64,000 nucleotides of DNA from Pseudomonas sp. AN-1 (GCF_034057115.1 NZ_CP139195.1:2418001-2482000), one strand, 5' to 3'; shown: positions 39,452-49,276, counted from the stretch's first letter. Notes: a model not told the origin generated them from the sequence alone. A program made the numbers and translations.

Positions 39452-41773
39452 TCAGAAGCTCACCGTCACCCCGGTGTAGAAGGTGCGGCCCATGCCCGGC
39501 ACACCGATGCCCGAAGGGATGCCGTTGATGCTCATGGTGCGGCCCTGCGCCGTGTAGGCGCCCCCGGTCGGCAGGTAGTAGAACTTGTCCGCCAGGTTCT
39601 CGACGCCCGCATCCACCCGCACCTGGTCCCAGCTGTGGCTCAGACGCAGGTTGAACAGCGTGTAGCCGGCGGTTTCGATTTCGTTGCGCACGTCCGAGCC
39701 GTCGTTCTTGGCCGTCACGCTGAGCATCTCCAGGCTGTTGCTCCAGCCACCCAGCTGCTGGGTCAGGGCCACGGTCGTGTTGAGGGGCATGATGTTGTAC
39801 AGCTCGTCACCGCTGTCGCGGTTCTTGCCGTCGCTGTAGTTGACCAGCGCTTCCAGCCCCCACTGGCCGAGTGCGTTGCGCGTCAGCGGCATGCGCCCCG
39901 AGACATCCACGCCGTAGATGCGTGCGGTCTGGTTGGCGTACTGCAGCACGTTGAACTGGCCGGCGGTCCAGCCCGGCCGCGCCACGGCATCGATGTAGTC
40001 GTCGACATGGGTGTAGAACGGCGTGACCTTCAGCTCGTGGCGCCGGTCGGCGCTGTGCCAGTCGAGGGTGGCGGACACCGTGTGGGCGGTTTCCGGCTCG
40101 AGGCCGATGTCGCCGACATAGCCATTGCCGTCGCCGACGAAGTTGTTCATCACCGCCGCCATCGGCCAGGTCGACCAGGTGTAGCGCTCGTACAGGTTGG
40201 GCGAGCGCACCTTGCGCGCGTAGCCGAACTCGACGTCCAGGTTCGCGTCATGGTTGTAGCGGGCCAGCGCAGTGAAGTCCCAGTTGTCATCGCTCTGGCT
40301 GCGATCGCTGGCATTGAAGGCCGCCGCATCGGGGATCTGGCTGCCCATGGCATTGCCGTAGCCGTGCACCACGCCGGCGCTGCTGGACACGTGCTCGTAA
40401 CGCAGGCCGACCAGCGTCAGCCAGGCCGGATCGATCTCGCGCTCCCACTCGCCGAACAGCGCCAGCCGATCACGCTTACCGTCGTTGATGTTCTCGAAGG
40501 TGCCCGGCCACATGCCGCCGCCGGAAGCCGGCCAGTAGTCGTCGAGCCGATAGCGCTGGTACTCGCTGCCCACGCGCAGCAGGTCGCGCTCGTTCAGCTC
40601 GATGCTGGCCTTGGCGCTGGCGCCGAGGGTGGTGCTTTCGCTGTTCATCGGCATGCCGGCGGCGCAGGTCGCGCCGATCGGGCCGCAGGCTGTGCCAGCC
40701 CCTGAAGCACTACCGTACCAGAAGCGCTTGTCCGGACCGAAGTCCATCTCGTGGTCGACGGTCTCGCGGTACACCCGGGTTTCCAGGCTGCCCCAGGCGA
40801 AGCGGCTCAGGTAACGCAGGTTGATGCGCTGCTGGGTGTTGTCGGTCAGGTCCATGCGCTGGTTGGGGAACAGCTCCTGCGGCACCTCGTGCTGGCCCAG
40901 GGACAGCTCCAGCAGATCCTCTCCGAGCTTGTAGGCCATGGTCAGTTGATGGCTGCGCGTTTCGTAGGCCGTGGAAGCGACCTCGTCCAGCGCGCTGCTC
41001 TCGCCGGGACGGCCGGTGGCGGTGCTGGTCTTGAAGTCGTCGCCGGCCATGTAGTTGTTGGCCTTGCTGTAGCTGCCGGCGTAGCGGATGTTGAACGCGT
41101 CGTTGGCGTGCATCAGCGACACGTTGCCGCCGCGCGCATCGTTGTTGCTGCGCAGGAAGGCTCCCACCGAGCCCTTGTCCAGGGTTTCGCCCGCGGCGGC
41201 GAACTCAGGCGCCAGACTCTCGGCGACGATGGTGCCACCGATGCTGTCACCGCCCAGACTCACCGGCGTGATGCCGGCGAAGACCTGCAGCTTGCCCAGG
41301 TTGCTGGGGTCGATGTAGGAAAGCGCCGGGTTCATGTGGTTCGGGCAGGAGGCCACCAGATCCATGCCGTCCACCTTGATGCGCAGACGGTCGTCGGCCA
41401 GGCCGCGGATCGACGGCAGGCTGGAAATGCCGCCCGCATTGTTCAGGCTGACCCCCGCCGCACCGCGCAGCAGAGCGGCGCTGTCCGAGGTGCTCGCGCC
41501 GGCAGCGGAGCGGGCCTTCACGTCGATCTCGGTGGCGCCCAGGGTCGCGGCCGCGGGGCGCTCGCGCACCTCCGCCGGCTTGAAGGTCACCATCAGCGGC
41601 GCAACCTCCTCTTCGGCACTCTCGGTACTTTCCGGTTCGGCGGCCTGCAGCGGCAGGGCCAGGGCGCCGAGCAGCGCGGCATGCGCCGGCCACCAGCGAC
41701 GCTGGAACGGATTCAGGGCGAACGGACGGGACAGGCGCGACTGCGCCAGGGACGGACGAGCGAAAACGGACAT
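39452..41773 (-). CDS. oprC: OprC, TonB-dependent copper receptor
   Basis: 773 residues: signal region to about 44 (LPLQA), a plug domain of about 150 residues and a 22-strand barrel ending in Phe (TVSF). The CxxxM motif is at Cys143-Met147 (CPNHM) and HxM at His341-Met343 (DHEMDF). The Cys-Met and His-Met pairs are the copper ligands described for P. aeruginosa OprC. The ATG at 41773 is supported by the signal peptide and the copper motif spacing. The next gene upstream is a DUF2946 protein as in P. aeruginosa, where oprC lies near leuA. Confidence 0.93.
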   Translation of the reverse strand: MSVFARPSLAQSRLSRPFALNPFQRRWWPAHAALLGALALPLQAAEPESTESAEEEVAPLMVTFKPAEVRERPAAATLGATEIDVKARSAAGASTSDSAALLRGAAGVSLNNAGGISSLPSIRGLADDRLRIKVDGMDLVASCPNHMNPALSYIDPSNLGKLQVFAGITPVSLGGDSIGGTIVAESLAPEFAAAGETLDKGSVGAFLRSNNDARGGNVSLMHANDAFNIRYAGSYSKANNYMAGDDFKTSTATGRPGESSALDEVASTAYETRSHQLTMAYKLGEDLLELSLGQHEVPQELFPNQRMDLTDNTQQRINLRYLSRFAWGSLETRVYRETVDHEMDFGPDKRFWYGSASGAGTACGPIGATCAAGMPMNSESTTLGASAKASIELNERDLLRVGSEYQRYRLDDYWPASGGGMWPGTFENINDGKRDRLALFGEWEREIDPAWLTLVGLRYEHVSSSAGVVHGYGNAMGSQIPDAAAFNASDRSQSDDNWDFTALARYNHDANLDVEFGYARKVRSPNLYERYTWSTWPMAAVMNNFVGDGNGYVGDIGLEPETAHTVSATLDWHSADRRHELKVTPFYTHVDDYIDAVARPGWTAGQFNVLQYANQTARIYGVDVSGRMPLTRNALGQWGLEALVNYSDGKNRDSGDELYNIMPLNTTVALTQQLGGWSNSLEMLSVTAKNDGSDVRNEIETAGYTLFNLRLSHSWDQVRVDAGVENLADKFYYLPTGGAYTAQGRTMSINGIPSGIGVPGMGRTFYTGVTVSF

Positions 41774-41862
41774 GTATGGATTCCACGCAATATCAGCGAA
41801 CTGCAGGTCGCGGCCGGCGCGCAGCAGCGCGCCGGCAGACGGACGACCGGTTGGGAACGGTT

Positions 41863-42240
41863 TCAGGCGTGGCGGAAGGGAGGTGCGCGTGGCTGGCTGG
41901 TCGCCGGCGGCGCCTGGGGCAGACTCTGGATCGGCGGGAGGAACTGGTGGACCAGGCTGGACGGCGCCGGCAAGGCCAGCTGCACGGCCGGCGGCAGTGC
42001 CGGGCTGCCGGCCAGCAGGCCGCAGTAGCCGCACTGGTCGAGGCACTTGACCCACTCGGGCGGGCCGTCGTCGGGCAGGCTCTGGCCCTCGCCGCAGTGC
42101 AGCGCGTCCAGGTCGATGGCGAGCGCCACCTGCAGGCTGTCGAGTGCCCGCAGCTGCGAGTACAGCGGGCCGGCGAACGCCATGAACATGGCGAACAGAC
42201 CGAGCCAGGCTGCAATGCGCTTGCGCCCTTGCCGAATCAC
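41863..42240 (-). CDS. DUF2946 family protein
   Basis: 125 residues from a GTG. A basic N-terminus is followed by a membrane segment (AAWLGLFAMFMAFAGPLYS), then a region with CGEGQ and KCLDQCGYCG (three clustered cysteines) and a Pro-rich tail. DUF2946 proteins often lie by copper genes, and the cysteines may bind metal. It would be cotranscribed with oprC (89 bases upstream of it). No ATG is suitable; AGGGAG lies 13 bases before the GTG, rather far, so the start is uncertain. Confidence 0.8.
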   Translation of the reverse strand: MIRQGRKRIAAWLGLFAMFMAFAGPLYSQLRALDSLQVALAIDLDALHCGEGQSLPDDGPPEWVKCLDQCGYCGLLAGSPALPPAVQLALPAPSSLVHQFLPPIQSLPQAPPATSQPRAPPFRHA

Positions 42241-42518
42241 CCGATGACGTCTCCCTACGAAAAGTTGCGCGGCCAGTCGCCGCAGTCAGCGGCCGGGATG
42301 ATCGCACAGGGCCATGCCGCCCACCTAGTGCGACACGGCGACGCACGGATCCAGCCCGCCGGCGCAGGGCGCCAGGCGGAAAAACCGTCACGCAAGGCGA
42401 GCGAACTAAACCCGCAGAAACCGGCACAGAATATCGCCATCAGGAGCCAAGTGGTGAAAACCACCAATTTTCCGGCAATGCTTGCCATCAGCGCGCAGCC
42501 GGCGCTAGGGTTGCCGCC

Positions 42519-42596
42519 ATGAACGCATCCCACACCCTCATCCTGCAGCGGCAATACCTCAGCCTGCACCTGGTCAGCCCCCGACTGCGCAGCTGA
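42519..42596 (+). CDS. Possible leu leader peptide
   Basis: 25 codons starting MNASHTLIL, with six Leu codons (five after residue 8) and a TGA 69 bases before leuA. It lies in the otherwise gene-free 425-base gap between oprC/DUF2946 and leuA. Weak AGGG upstream. Leu-rich leader peptides often sense leucyl-tRNA in amino-acid attenuation; a GC hairpin plus TTTT follows at 42631-42652. Not recognised from a known leader family; could be chance. Confidence 0.45.
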   Translation: MNASHTLILQRQYLSLHLVSPRLRS

Positions 42597-42630
42597 ATAC
42601 CGCATCGCCCGCTCCGATTCCGTATTGCCC

Positions 42631-42652
42631 GCCGCCCCCGCGGCCCCGTTTT
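42631..42652 (+). terminator. Possible attenuator before leuA
   Basis: GCCGC-CCCC-GCGGC stem-loop (5 bp) followed by CCCG and TTTT, 35 bases after the leader peptide stop and 13 bases before leuA. A short stem, so only a candidate. Confidence 0.35.
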
Positions 42653-42665
42653 CAGGAAATCCGTC

Positions 42666-44336
42666 ATGCCCATGCTGAAGAACCCGTCGACCAAGTACCG
42701 TCCGTTCCCGCAGATCGACATCCCCGACCGCACCTGGCCGGGCAAGGTGATCGACAAGGCACCGATCTGGCTGAGCTCCGACCTGCGCGACGGCAACCAG
42801 TCGCTGATCGAGCCGATGGACGCCGACAAGAAACTGCGCTTCTTCCAGTGCCTGGTGGCGGTGGGCATCAAGGAAATCGAGGTGGGCTTCCCGTCCGCCT
42901 CGCAGACCGACTTCGACTTCGTGCGCACCCTGATCGAAGGCGGCCACATTCCCGACGACGTGACCATCCAGGTGCTGACCCAGGCCCGCGAAGACCTGAT
43001 CACCCGCACCTTCGAATCGCTCAAGGGCGCGAAGAAGGCCATCGTCCACTACTACAACGCCACCGCGCCGAGCTTCCGCCGCATCGTCTTCAACCAGGAC
43101 AAGGCCGGGGTGATCCAGATCGCCGTCAACGCCGGGCAGATCATCAAGCGCCTGGCCGAGCAGAACCCGGACACCGAGTGGCGCTTCGAGTACTCGCCGG
43201 AGATCTTCAGCTCCACCGAGCCGGAATTCGCCGTCGAGGTGTGCAACGCGGTGATCGAGGTGTTCCAGCCGACTCCCGAGCAGAAGCTGATCCTCAACCT
43301 GCCGGCGACCGTCGAGGCGGCCACCCCGAACGTCTACGCCGACCAGATCGAGTGGTTCTGCCGCCACATCGACCGCCGCGACAGCGTGCTGGTCAGCCTG
43401 CACACCCACAACGACCGCGGCACCGGCGTGGCCGCCACCGAACTGGGCCTGCTGGCCGGCGCCGACCGCGTGGAAGGCTGCCTGTTCGGCAACGGCGAGC
43501 GCACCGGCAACGTCGACATCGTCACCGTGGCGCTGAACATGTACACCCAGGGCGTCGACCCCGAGCTGGACTTCTCCGACATCGACGGCGTGCGCAAGGT
43601 GGTCGAGGAGTGCAACCAGCTGCCGGTGCACCCGCGCCATCCCTACGTCGGCGACCTGGTGCACACCGCCTTCTCCGGCTCGCACCAGGACGCGATCCGC
43701 AAGGGCTTCGCCCAGCAGGACCCGGACGGCGTCTGGGAAGTGCCCTACCTGCCGATCGACCCGGCCGACATCGGCCGCAGCTACGAGGCGGTGATCCGCG
43801 TCAACAGCCAGTCCGGCAAGGGCGGCATCACCTTCCTGCTCGAGCAGGAGTACGGCATCAGCCTGCCGCGGCGCATGCAGATCGAGTTCAGCCAGGTGGT
43901 GCAGCGCGAGACCGACCGCCACGGCCTGGAGATGAGCGCGCGGCAGATCCACGAGCTGCTGGTCGCCGAATACCTCGACGGCCCGGCGACCTACAGCCTC
44001 AAAGGCCATCGCCTGCAGGAAGCGGACGGCATCACCAGCGTCGAGGTGGAAGTCGAGCACGACGGCCGCAGCCAGACCCTGAAGGGCACCGGCAACGGCC
44101 CGCTGGAGGCGCTGGTCGCCGCCCTGCCGGTCGCCGTCGAGGTGATGGACTACAGCGAGCACGCCATCGGCGGCGGCAGCAACGCCAAGGCCGCGGCCTA
44201 CATCGAGCTGCGCGTCGACGGCGGCCGCCCGCTGCACGGCGCCGGCATCGACGGCAACCTGACCACGGCGAGCTTCCGCGCCCTGTTCAGCGCGCTGAAC
44301 CGCGCCCTGCGCCAGAGCGAGGCGCAGGCGGCCTGA
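42666..44336 (+). CDS. leuA: 2-isopropylmalate synthase LeuA
   Basis: 556 residues, the long type with N-terminal extension found in pseudomonads. It condenses acetyl-CoA with 2-oxoisovalerate in the first step of leucine synthesis. The metal and catalytic motifs DLRDGNQS (39-46) and HTHND are present. The C-terminal regulatory domain (from about 440) with [18 protein letters not shown] binds leucine for feedback inhibition. The start ATG could equally be the one six bases later. A terminator follows 25 bases after the stop. Confidence 0.95.
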   Translation: MPMLKNPSTKYRPFPQIDIPDRTWPGKVIDKAPIWLSSDLRDGNQSLIEPMDADKKLRFFQCLVAVGIKEIEVGFPSASQTDFDFVRTLIEGGHIPDDVTIQVLTQAREDLITRTFESLKGAKKAIVHYYNATAPSFRRIVFNQDKAGVIQIAVNAGQIIKRLAEQNPDTEWRFEYSPEIFSSTEPEFAVEVCNAVIEVFQPTPEQKLILNLPATVEAATPNVYADQIEWFCRHIDRRDSVLVSLHTHNDRGTGVAATELGLLAGADRVEGCLFGNGERTGNVDIVTVALNMYTQGVDPELDFSDIDGVRKVVEECNQLPVHPRHPYVGDLVHTAFSGSHQDAIRKGFAQQDPDGVWEVPYLPIDPADIGRSYEAVIRVNSQSGKGGITFLLEQEYGISLPRRMQIEFSQVVQRETDRHGLEMSARQIHELLVAEYLDGPATYSLKGHRLQEADGITSVEVEVEHDGRSQTLKGTGNGPLEALVAALPVAVEVMDYSEHAIGGGSNAKAAAYIELRVDGGRPLHGAGIDGNLTTASFRALFSALNRALRQSEAQAA

Positions 44337-44360
44337 GTCTGAGCTTTGCGCTACCCCGAG

Positions 44361-44390
44361 CGCCCCGACCGCCAGGTCCGGGGCGTTTTC
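44361..44390 (+). terminator. leuA terminator
   Basis: CGCCCCG (44361-44367) and CGGGGCG (44379-44385) form a stem followed by TTTT. Intrinsic terminator for leuA; the reverse strand lacks a T-run. Confidence 0.8.
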
Positions 44391-44406
44391 ATTTGAGCGT
44401 TTGCGC

Positions 44407-44820
44407 TCAGAAATCCACCTTGCCCCGCCCGGCCTTGATCGCCCCGCGCTTGCTCTTGCCCTCCAGCCGCCGCTGCTTCGAGCCGAGCGTCGGCCTGGTC
44501 GGCCGGCGCGCCTTCTCGACCTTGGCCACGCTGCGGATCAGCTCGGCCAGGCGCGCCAGCGCATCGGCGCGGTTCTGCTCCTGGGTGCGGTACTGCTGCG
44601 CCTTGATCACGATCACCCCCTCGCCGGTGATGCGGCTGTCGCGCAGCGCCAGCAGACGTTCCTTGTAGAACTCCGGCAACGACGAGGCGTGGATGTCGAA
44701 GCGCAGATGCACCGCGCTGGACACCTTGTTGACGTTCTGCCCGCCGGCGCCCTGGGCGCGGATCGCGGTGAGTTCGATCTCGCTGTCGGGCAGGTGGACG
44801 GCGTTGGAGATTTCCAGCAT
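44407..44820 (-). CDS. arfB: ArfB, alternative ribosome-rescue release factor
   Basis: 137 residues, the YaeJ/ArfB length. The release motif GGQ is at 26-28 (GAGGQNVNK), and the C-terminal tail ([20 protein letters not shown]) is basic and would enter the mRNA channel. Releases peptides from stalled ribosomes. Start ATG at 44820; a longer frame to 44940 runs through a repeat and is rejected. A family D repeat pair lies upstream. Confidence 0.93.
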   Translation of the reverse strand: MLEISNAVHLPDSEIELTAIRAQGAGGQNVNKVSSAVHLRFDIHASSLPEFYKERLLALRDSRITGEGVIVIKAQQYRTQEQNRADALARLAELIRSVAKVEKARRPTRPTLGSKQRRLEGKSKRGAIKAGRGKVDF

Positions 44821-44859
44821 GGCGGAGGGCTCGGCACGAAGAGGACCCGGACAGGATAC

Positions 44860-44919
44860 CTGCAGGGGCGAATCCATTCGCCCGGACGCCGCGCAAGGCG
44901 AATGAATTCGCCCCTGCAG
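44860..44919. repeat. Family D palindromic repeat (CTGCAGGGGCGAAT)
   Basis: Two arms, 44860-44882 and 44897-44919, facing each other and about 90% identical. Similar to 56183-56242. It lies just upstream of arfB and the endonuclease promoter. Confidence 0.8.
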
Positions 44920-44953
44920 CGCCTTGCCAATCCTTCGCAAGCATTTGTTTTGA

Positions 44954-44981
44954 CTGACTTTTCGATCAGCCGCGGTAGAAT
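44954..44981 (+). promoter_or_regulatory. Candidate sigma-70 promoter of endonuclease gene
   Basis: CTGACT (44954-44959), 16-base spacer, TAGAAT (44976-44981), about 48 bases before the ATG. Weak match at -35. Confidence 0.35.
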
Positions 44982-45029
44982 CCCCGGCAACCGCATGGAC
45001 GCTCCTCTCAGCCCGTTGTCGAGACTGCC

Positions 45030-45746
45030 ATGCGTTTCCTGCTGCTCCTGCTGCTCGCCGTAATCCCCTTCGCCTCCAGCCATGCCGAAGCCCCGCGCAC
45101 CTTCCGCGAAGCCAAGAAGATCGCCTGGAAGCTGTACGCCGACCGTCCGGTGGACTTCTACTGCGGCTGCGAATACCGCGGCAACCGCGTCGATCTGGAC
45201 AGCTGCGGCTATGAACCGCGCAAGAACGCCAACCGCGCCGGGCGCATCGAGTGGGAGCACGTGGTGCCGGCCTGGGTGATCGGCCACCAGCGCCAGTGCT
45301 GGCAACAGGGCGGACGCAAGAACTGCACGGCCAACGACCCGCTGTTCAGCCAGGCCGAGGCCGACCTGCACAACCTGGTGCCGGCCGTCGGCGAGGTCAA
45401 CGGCGACCGCAGCAACTTCGGCTTCGGCATGCTCAGCGCCAAGCCCACCCAGTACGGCGCCTGCCCCTTCGTGGTCGACTTCAAGCAGCGCACCGCCATG
45501 CCGGCGGAATACAGCCGCGGCGCCATCGCGCGCATCTACCTGTACATGAGCGAGCGCTACCAGCTGCGCCTGTCGAAGCAGGACCGCCGCCTGTACGACA
45601 TCTGGAACCGCCAGTACCCGGTCAGCGAGTGGGAACGCTGGCGCAACCAGCGCATCGCCTGCGTGCAGGGCAACGCCAACCCGCATGTCGGCGAGGTGGA
45701 CCTCAAGCGCTGCGCACCGCGCGAGAAGCGACTGGCCTACAACTGA
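45030..45746 (+). CDS. Endonuclease I (EndA/Dns family)
   Basis: 238 residues, secreted or periplasmic: signal peptide of about 19 residues (SSHA), then a DNase I-like His-Asn family domain with catalytic His in EWEHVVPAW and conserved [20 protein letters not shown]. Several cysteines (CGC, SCGY, QC, NC) likely form disulfides. It degrades double-stranded DNA outside the cytoplasm. Start ATG 45030. No partner genes; the next gene is a DUF2238 protein on the same strand. Confidence 0.93.
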   Translation: MRFLLLLLLAVIPFASSHAEAPRTFREAKKIAWKLYADRPVDFYCGCEYRGNRVDLDSCGYEPRKNANRAGRIEWEHVVPAWVIGHQRQCWQQGGRKNCTANDPLFSQAEADLHNLVPAVGEVNGDRSNFGFGMLSAKPTQYGACPFVVDFKQRTAMPAEYSRGAIARIYLYMSERYQLRLSKQDRRLYDIWNRQYPVSEWERWRNQRIACVQGNANPHVGEVDLKRCAPREKRLAYN

Positions 45747-45829
45747 GCCGGCTGCTCCCGCGGGACGGCGATGGACGACGCCGGGCACTGCGGGCTAAGG
45801 TGACGACGAGCTGGCTGAAGGAGACGGCG

Positions 45830-46441
45830 ATGCGACACGGATCTTTGCACGCGGCACTGGGCCTGACGGTACTGGCCGCGCTGATCGTCTCCGGCATCTC
45901 GCCCTACGACCGCCCCACCTGGTGGCTGGAGGTCTCGCCGGTGCTGATCGCCGCGCCGCTGCTGCTGGCCAGCTACCGGCGCTTCCCGCTCACCGACCTG
46001 CTCTACTGGCTGATCGCCCTGCACTGCCTGGTGCTGATCCTCGGCGGCGCCTACACCTACGCGCGGGTGCCGGCCGGCTTCTGGGTGCAGGAACTGCTGG
46101 ATCTTGCGCGCAACCCCTACGACAAGCTCGGCCACTTCATGCAGGGCTTCGTGCCGGCGCTGATCGCCCGCGAGATCCTCCTGCGCGGGGGCTTCCTCGC
46201 CGCCGGGCGCATGCTGGCCTTCCTCTCGCTGTGCGTGGCGATGGCCATCAGCGCCGTCTACGAGCTGATCGAATGGGCGGTGGCGCTGATCGCCGGTGGC
46301 GGCGCCGTCGACTTCCTCGGTACCCAGGGCGACCCCTGGGACACCCAGGCCGACATGTTCTGGGCGCTGATCGGCGCCAGCACCGGCCTGCTCGGCCTCG
46401 CCCGTCTGCAGGACCGGCAGATCGCCCAGTTGCGCCCTTGA
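45830..46441 (+). CDS. DUF2238 membrane protein (YjdF-like)
   Basis: 203 residues with six predicted membrane segments. The motif NPYDKLGHFMQGF and the acidic VYELIEWAV and QGDPWDTQADMFWAL stretches are typical of the DUF2238 family. Function unknown. The ATG at 45830 has AAGGAG 7 bases upstream. It ends directly before a string of family B palindromes and the IS element. Confidence 0.88.
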   Translation: MRHGSLHAALGLTVLAALIVSGISPYDRPTWWLEVSPVLIAAPLLLASYRRFPLTDLLYWLIALHCLVLILGGAYTYARVPAGFWVQELLDLARNPYDKLGHFMQGFVPALIAREILLRGGFLAAGRMLAFLSLCVAMAISAVYELIEWAVALIAGGGAVDFLGTQGDPWDTQADMFWALIGASTGLLGLARLQDRQIAQLRP

Positions 46442-46443
46442 TC

Positions 46444-46510
46444 GCTCCCACGCTCCCGCGTGGGAGCCAAGCCCGCGGCGCTCCCGCGCCGATGGGACGC
46501 GGAGCGTCCC
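46444..46510. repeat. Family B palindromes downstream of DUF2238
   Basis: GCTCCCACGC-TCCC-GCGTGGGAGC (46444-46467) and GGGACGC-GGA-GCGTCCC (46494-46510). The next palindrome (46520-48000) is split by the IS element. Confidence 0.8.
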
Positions 46511-46526
46511 CTGCGGCATCCCCACG

Positions 46527-47991
46527 CAGGAGCGCTCGTCGTTATACACAAGTCCCGGTGAGCGCGTCGCGGGCCTCAAAAGCGATGACAAAGTCCCGCA
46601 ACCGCTGCAGCCCGGTCCACATTGCCTTGGGCCCGGGTGGCCCATCGTGCTTGCGCCCCAAATAGCCGCCCAGGCTGGCTATCAGCATCACGACCTCACC
46701 CAGCGAGGGGGGAGTCTGTGGCGGCATGCAACGCTTGGCCACCATGTAGGCGGCCCGCCACTCCCGAGCCTCGAACACCAGCTCGCAGCTCAGACCTGGA
46801 CAGCTTCGCCCCAACATCAGGCTGTACAGCACCCGCCATGTCACGACCAGGTAAAGCCCGATGCAGGGCAGTAGTCGCTCTTCGGTCTCCAGCTGCAGTC
46901 GATTGATCTGGCAACCATTCTTCAGAACGTGGAAGTAAACCTCGATACACCAGCGCACGGCATACCATTCGACGACTGTAACGGCTTGGGCCAGGCCTTC
47001 CACCGGCAGGCTTGTCAGCAGCAACCACTCCAACGGCTCGACGCCCTCCGGCGGGTGCTCCTCGCAAGCCAGGACGGCATTGATCATGACCTCAGGCAAG
47101 CGATGCCCGACGCGGGACGGTGGTTGCAGCGTGAGACTGGCAGAGCGCAGAGTGACCTGCGCCAGGCGGGCGGGACGTTTCGGGCGCGCCCGTACCTCAA
47201 CCTCGACTTGCCCCAGGCTTGGCGTCGCCGCCACAGAGGCCCACAGCTTGTCGGCAGCACCGCCCAGCACGCGGCGATCCTGTGCTGCGCGCACAATCCA
47301 TTGCGCCCGTGTCGTCGCAGCGACGTCTTCATACTCGACGAACCACTCGTACAGATCACCTTCGGCGTCGGCGAGATTGACGACCTGGCTTTGCGGGAGC
47401 TGCCCCTGTAGCGCACAACTGCTCTGGTAGCTGTCGATCCAGCGTCGACTTTCCTTCTCGTCCACTCCTTTTCCGCGCCGCTCCTTGCGTGGGCTTGGCT
47501 CATCACGCTGCCACCACTCGGCCGCCACCACGCCCAGACAAACCCGCTCCGGTGTGAATGCCACGGTCGGATGGAGTCGGCGGGGATGCTTCTGCCTCTC
47601 CTTGATGGTGCCCACTCCCTTGGGGCCCAGATTCACCCACTTGTCTAGCTCGGTCGTGTCCTGGGCTAACAGCACCACGGGGCAGCACTCCATGCGCTGC
47701 AAGGTGGCATCCCGATGGGGGGCCAAAACTGTTTCGAAAGTGGCCTTCTCGTTATCGAAGAAACGGTAGGCCGCCATCGTCTCCGCCCAGCTCCGGCAAG
47801 CGGTAGGAATGCTGTTGCGTGGATCTGCACCCAACTGCTCCAGCAGCTTGGCGACACGCGCATTCAATCGCTCATCGCCCAGGTTTGCCGTGCGCATCTC
47901 TTCCTCAGCCCAGCTCGCGGATGACATCCCTGTACTCCCTCGGAAAACCTAAGATGGTGACTGAACTTGTGTATAACGACGAGCGCAGGAG
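46527..47991. mobile_element. IS4-family insertion sequence with CAGGAG target duplication
   Basis: The element proper is 46533-47985 (1453 bp). Its ends are a perfect 21-bp inverted repeat beginning CGCTCGTCGTTATACACAAG. The 6-bp CAGGAG occurs at both sides (46527-46532 and 47986-47991). Without element and one copy, the flanks read CCCCACGCAGGAGCGTGGGG, a family B palindrome, so it inserted in the loop of a repeat. The transposase gene fills almost all of it. Complete and likely active until recently. Confidence 0.92.
46542..47927 (-). CDS. IS4-family transposase (Tn5-like)
   Basis: 461 residues: N-terminal DNA-binding domain (WAEEEMRTANLGDERLNAR), DDE core with Asp90 (AQDTTE), Asp187 (LADAEGD) and Glu329 in the YREK signature (Tyr322, Arg325, Glu329, Lys336), and a Tn5-type C-terminal dimerisation region. 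The stop TAA lies within the terminal inverted repeat. The frame is intact. Base composition is less GC-rich than the flanks, as expected for a foreign element. Confidence 0.95.
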   Translation of the reverse strand: MSSASWAEEEMRTANLGDERLNARVAKLLEQLGADPRNSIPTACRSWAETMAAYRFFDNEKATFETVLAPHRDATLQRMECCPVVLLAQDTTELDKWVNLGPKGVGTIKERQKHPRRLHPTVAFTPERVCLGVVAAEWWQRDEPSPRKERRGKGVDEKESRRWIDSYQSSCALQGQLPQSQVVNLADAEGDLYEWFVEYEDVAATTRAQWIVRAAQDRRVLGGAADKLWASVAATPSLGQVEVEVRARPKRPARLAQVTLRSASLTLQPPSRVGHRLPEVMINAVLACEEHPPEGVEPLEWLLLTSLPVEGLAQAVTVVEWYAVRWCIEVYFHVLKNGCQINRLQLETEERLLPCIGLYLVVTWRVLYSLMLGRSCPGLSCELVFEAREWRAAYMVAKRCMPPQTPPSLGEVVMLIASLGGYLGRKHDGPPGPKAMWTGLQRLRDFVIAFEARDALTGTCV

Positions 47992-48097
47992 CGTGGGGAC
48001 GATCATACCCACACGCCCCAGCCACGGCGTACCGCGCTAGAATGCGCCTCCCGCGTCACCTGCCGCCTCGGCACTACTCCCGAGAATCCCCCGCCCC

Positions 48098-49276
48098 ATG
48101 TCCGCTCCAGCCCTGCTGTCCCTGCCCCTGCTGGCCCTCGCCCTCGGCGGCTTCGTGGTCGGCAGCAGCGAATACATCATCATGGGCCTGCTGCCCGAGG
48201 TGGCCGGCGACCTCGGCGTCAGCCTGGCCGACGCCGGCCTCCTGGTCAGCGCCTACGCCATGGGCGTGGTGGTCGGCGCGCCGCTGCTCGGCCCGCTGCT
48301 CGGCCGCCTGCCGCGCCGGCGGGCGCTGCTGTGGCTGATGGGCGCCTACACCCTCGGCAACCTGGGCTGCGCGCTGGCGCCGGACTACGCCTGGCTGGTC
48401 GCCGCGCGGCTGTTCACCGCCATCAGCCACGCCGGCTTCTTCGGCTGCGCCACCCTGCTCGCCGCCGAACTGGCGCCGCCGCAGCGGCGCGCCTCGGCGA
48501 TGGCCCTGGTGCTCAGCGGCCTGACCATCGCCAACGTGCTCGGCGTACCGCTGGGCGCCTGGTTCGGCCAGGCCAGCAACTGGCGGATGACCTTCTTCGC
48601 CGTGGCCGGCTGCGGCGTCTGCACCCTGCTCGCCCAGTGGGCGTGGCTGCCGCGCGGCCAGAGCGCACCCGGCCACGGCGGCGGCGCCTGGAGCGGCGTG
48701 CTGCGCCGGCCGGTGCTGCACGCCTTGGCCATCTGCTGCCTGTCCTCGGTGGCGCTGTTCAGCGTGTTCACCTACATCAGCCCGCTGCTGCGCGAGGCCG
48801 GCGGCCTGTCGGCCAATCTGAGCAACACCGGCCTCCTGGTGTTCGGCGTCGGCCTGACCCTCGGCAACCTGCTCGGCGGCCGCCTGGCCGACCGCGGCCT
48901 GCGCCATGCCGTGCCGCTGGCGCTGGGCGCAAGCGCCCTGGCCCTGCTTGGCCTGCTCGTCCTCATCGACAGCACGCCGGCGACCATGGCCCTGCTGCTG
49001 TGCTGGGGCATGGCCAGCTTCGCCATCTCATCGCCGCTGCAGCTGCTGCTGGTGGAACAGGCCGGCGACTCCGCGGGCCTGGCCGCCACCCTCAGCCACG
49101 CCGCCTTCAACCTCGGCAACGCCAGCGGCGCCTGGTTCGGCGGCCTGTGGCTGGGCGCCCAGCTCGCACTGGCACAGCTGCCGCTGCTCGGCGTCGCCCT
49201 GCTGCTGGCGACCATCGCCGCCGCCTGGCCGCTGCCGCACCTGCGCCCGGCGCGCGAGCGGCTGGGACTGCACTGA
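48098..49276 (+). CDS. MFS exporter of the DHA1 type
   Basis: 392 residues with 12 predicted membrane segments. It has the family motif LLGRLPRRRALLWLMG after segment 2 and LGVPLGAWFGQASNWRMTFF in the fifth segment region, typical of YdhP/AraJ-type drug or sugar exporters. Substrate unknown. The ATG at 48098 follows a 106-base gap after the IS element. No adjacent regulator is apparent. Confidence 0.88.
   Translation: MSAPALLSLPLLALALGGFVVGSSEYIIMGLLPEVAGDLGVSLADAGLLVSAYAMGVVVGAPLLGPLLGRLPRRRALLWLMGAYTLGNLGCALAPDYAWLVAARLFTAISHAGFFGCATLLAAELAPPQRRASAMALVLSGLTIANVLGVPLGAWFGQASNWRMTFFAVAGCGVCTLLAQWAWLPRGQSAPGHGGGAWSGVLRRPVLHALAICCLSSVALFSVFTYISPLLREAGGLSANLSNTGLLVFGVGLTLGNLLGGRLADRGLRHAVPLALGASALALLGLLVLIDSTPATMALLLCWGMASFAISSPLQLLLVEQAGDSAGLAATLSHAAFNLGNASGAWFGGLWLGAQLALAQLPLLGVALLLATIAAAWPLPHLRPARERLGLH

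Noticed and set aside
39452-42427. OprC starting at 42427
   Set aside because: The extra 218 residues cover the DUF2946 gene in another frame and have no signal peptide; the start at 41773 gives a proper export signal.
46542-47927. IS transposase as a disrupted gene
   Set aside because: All DDE and YREK residues and both ends are present; no frameshift was seen.
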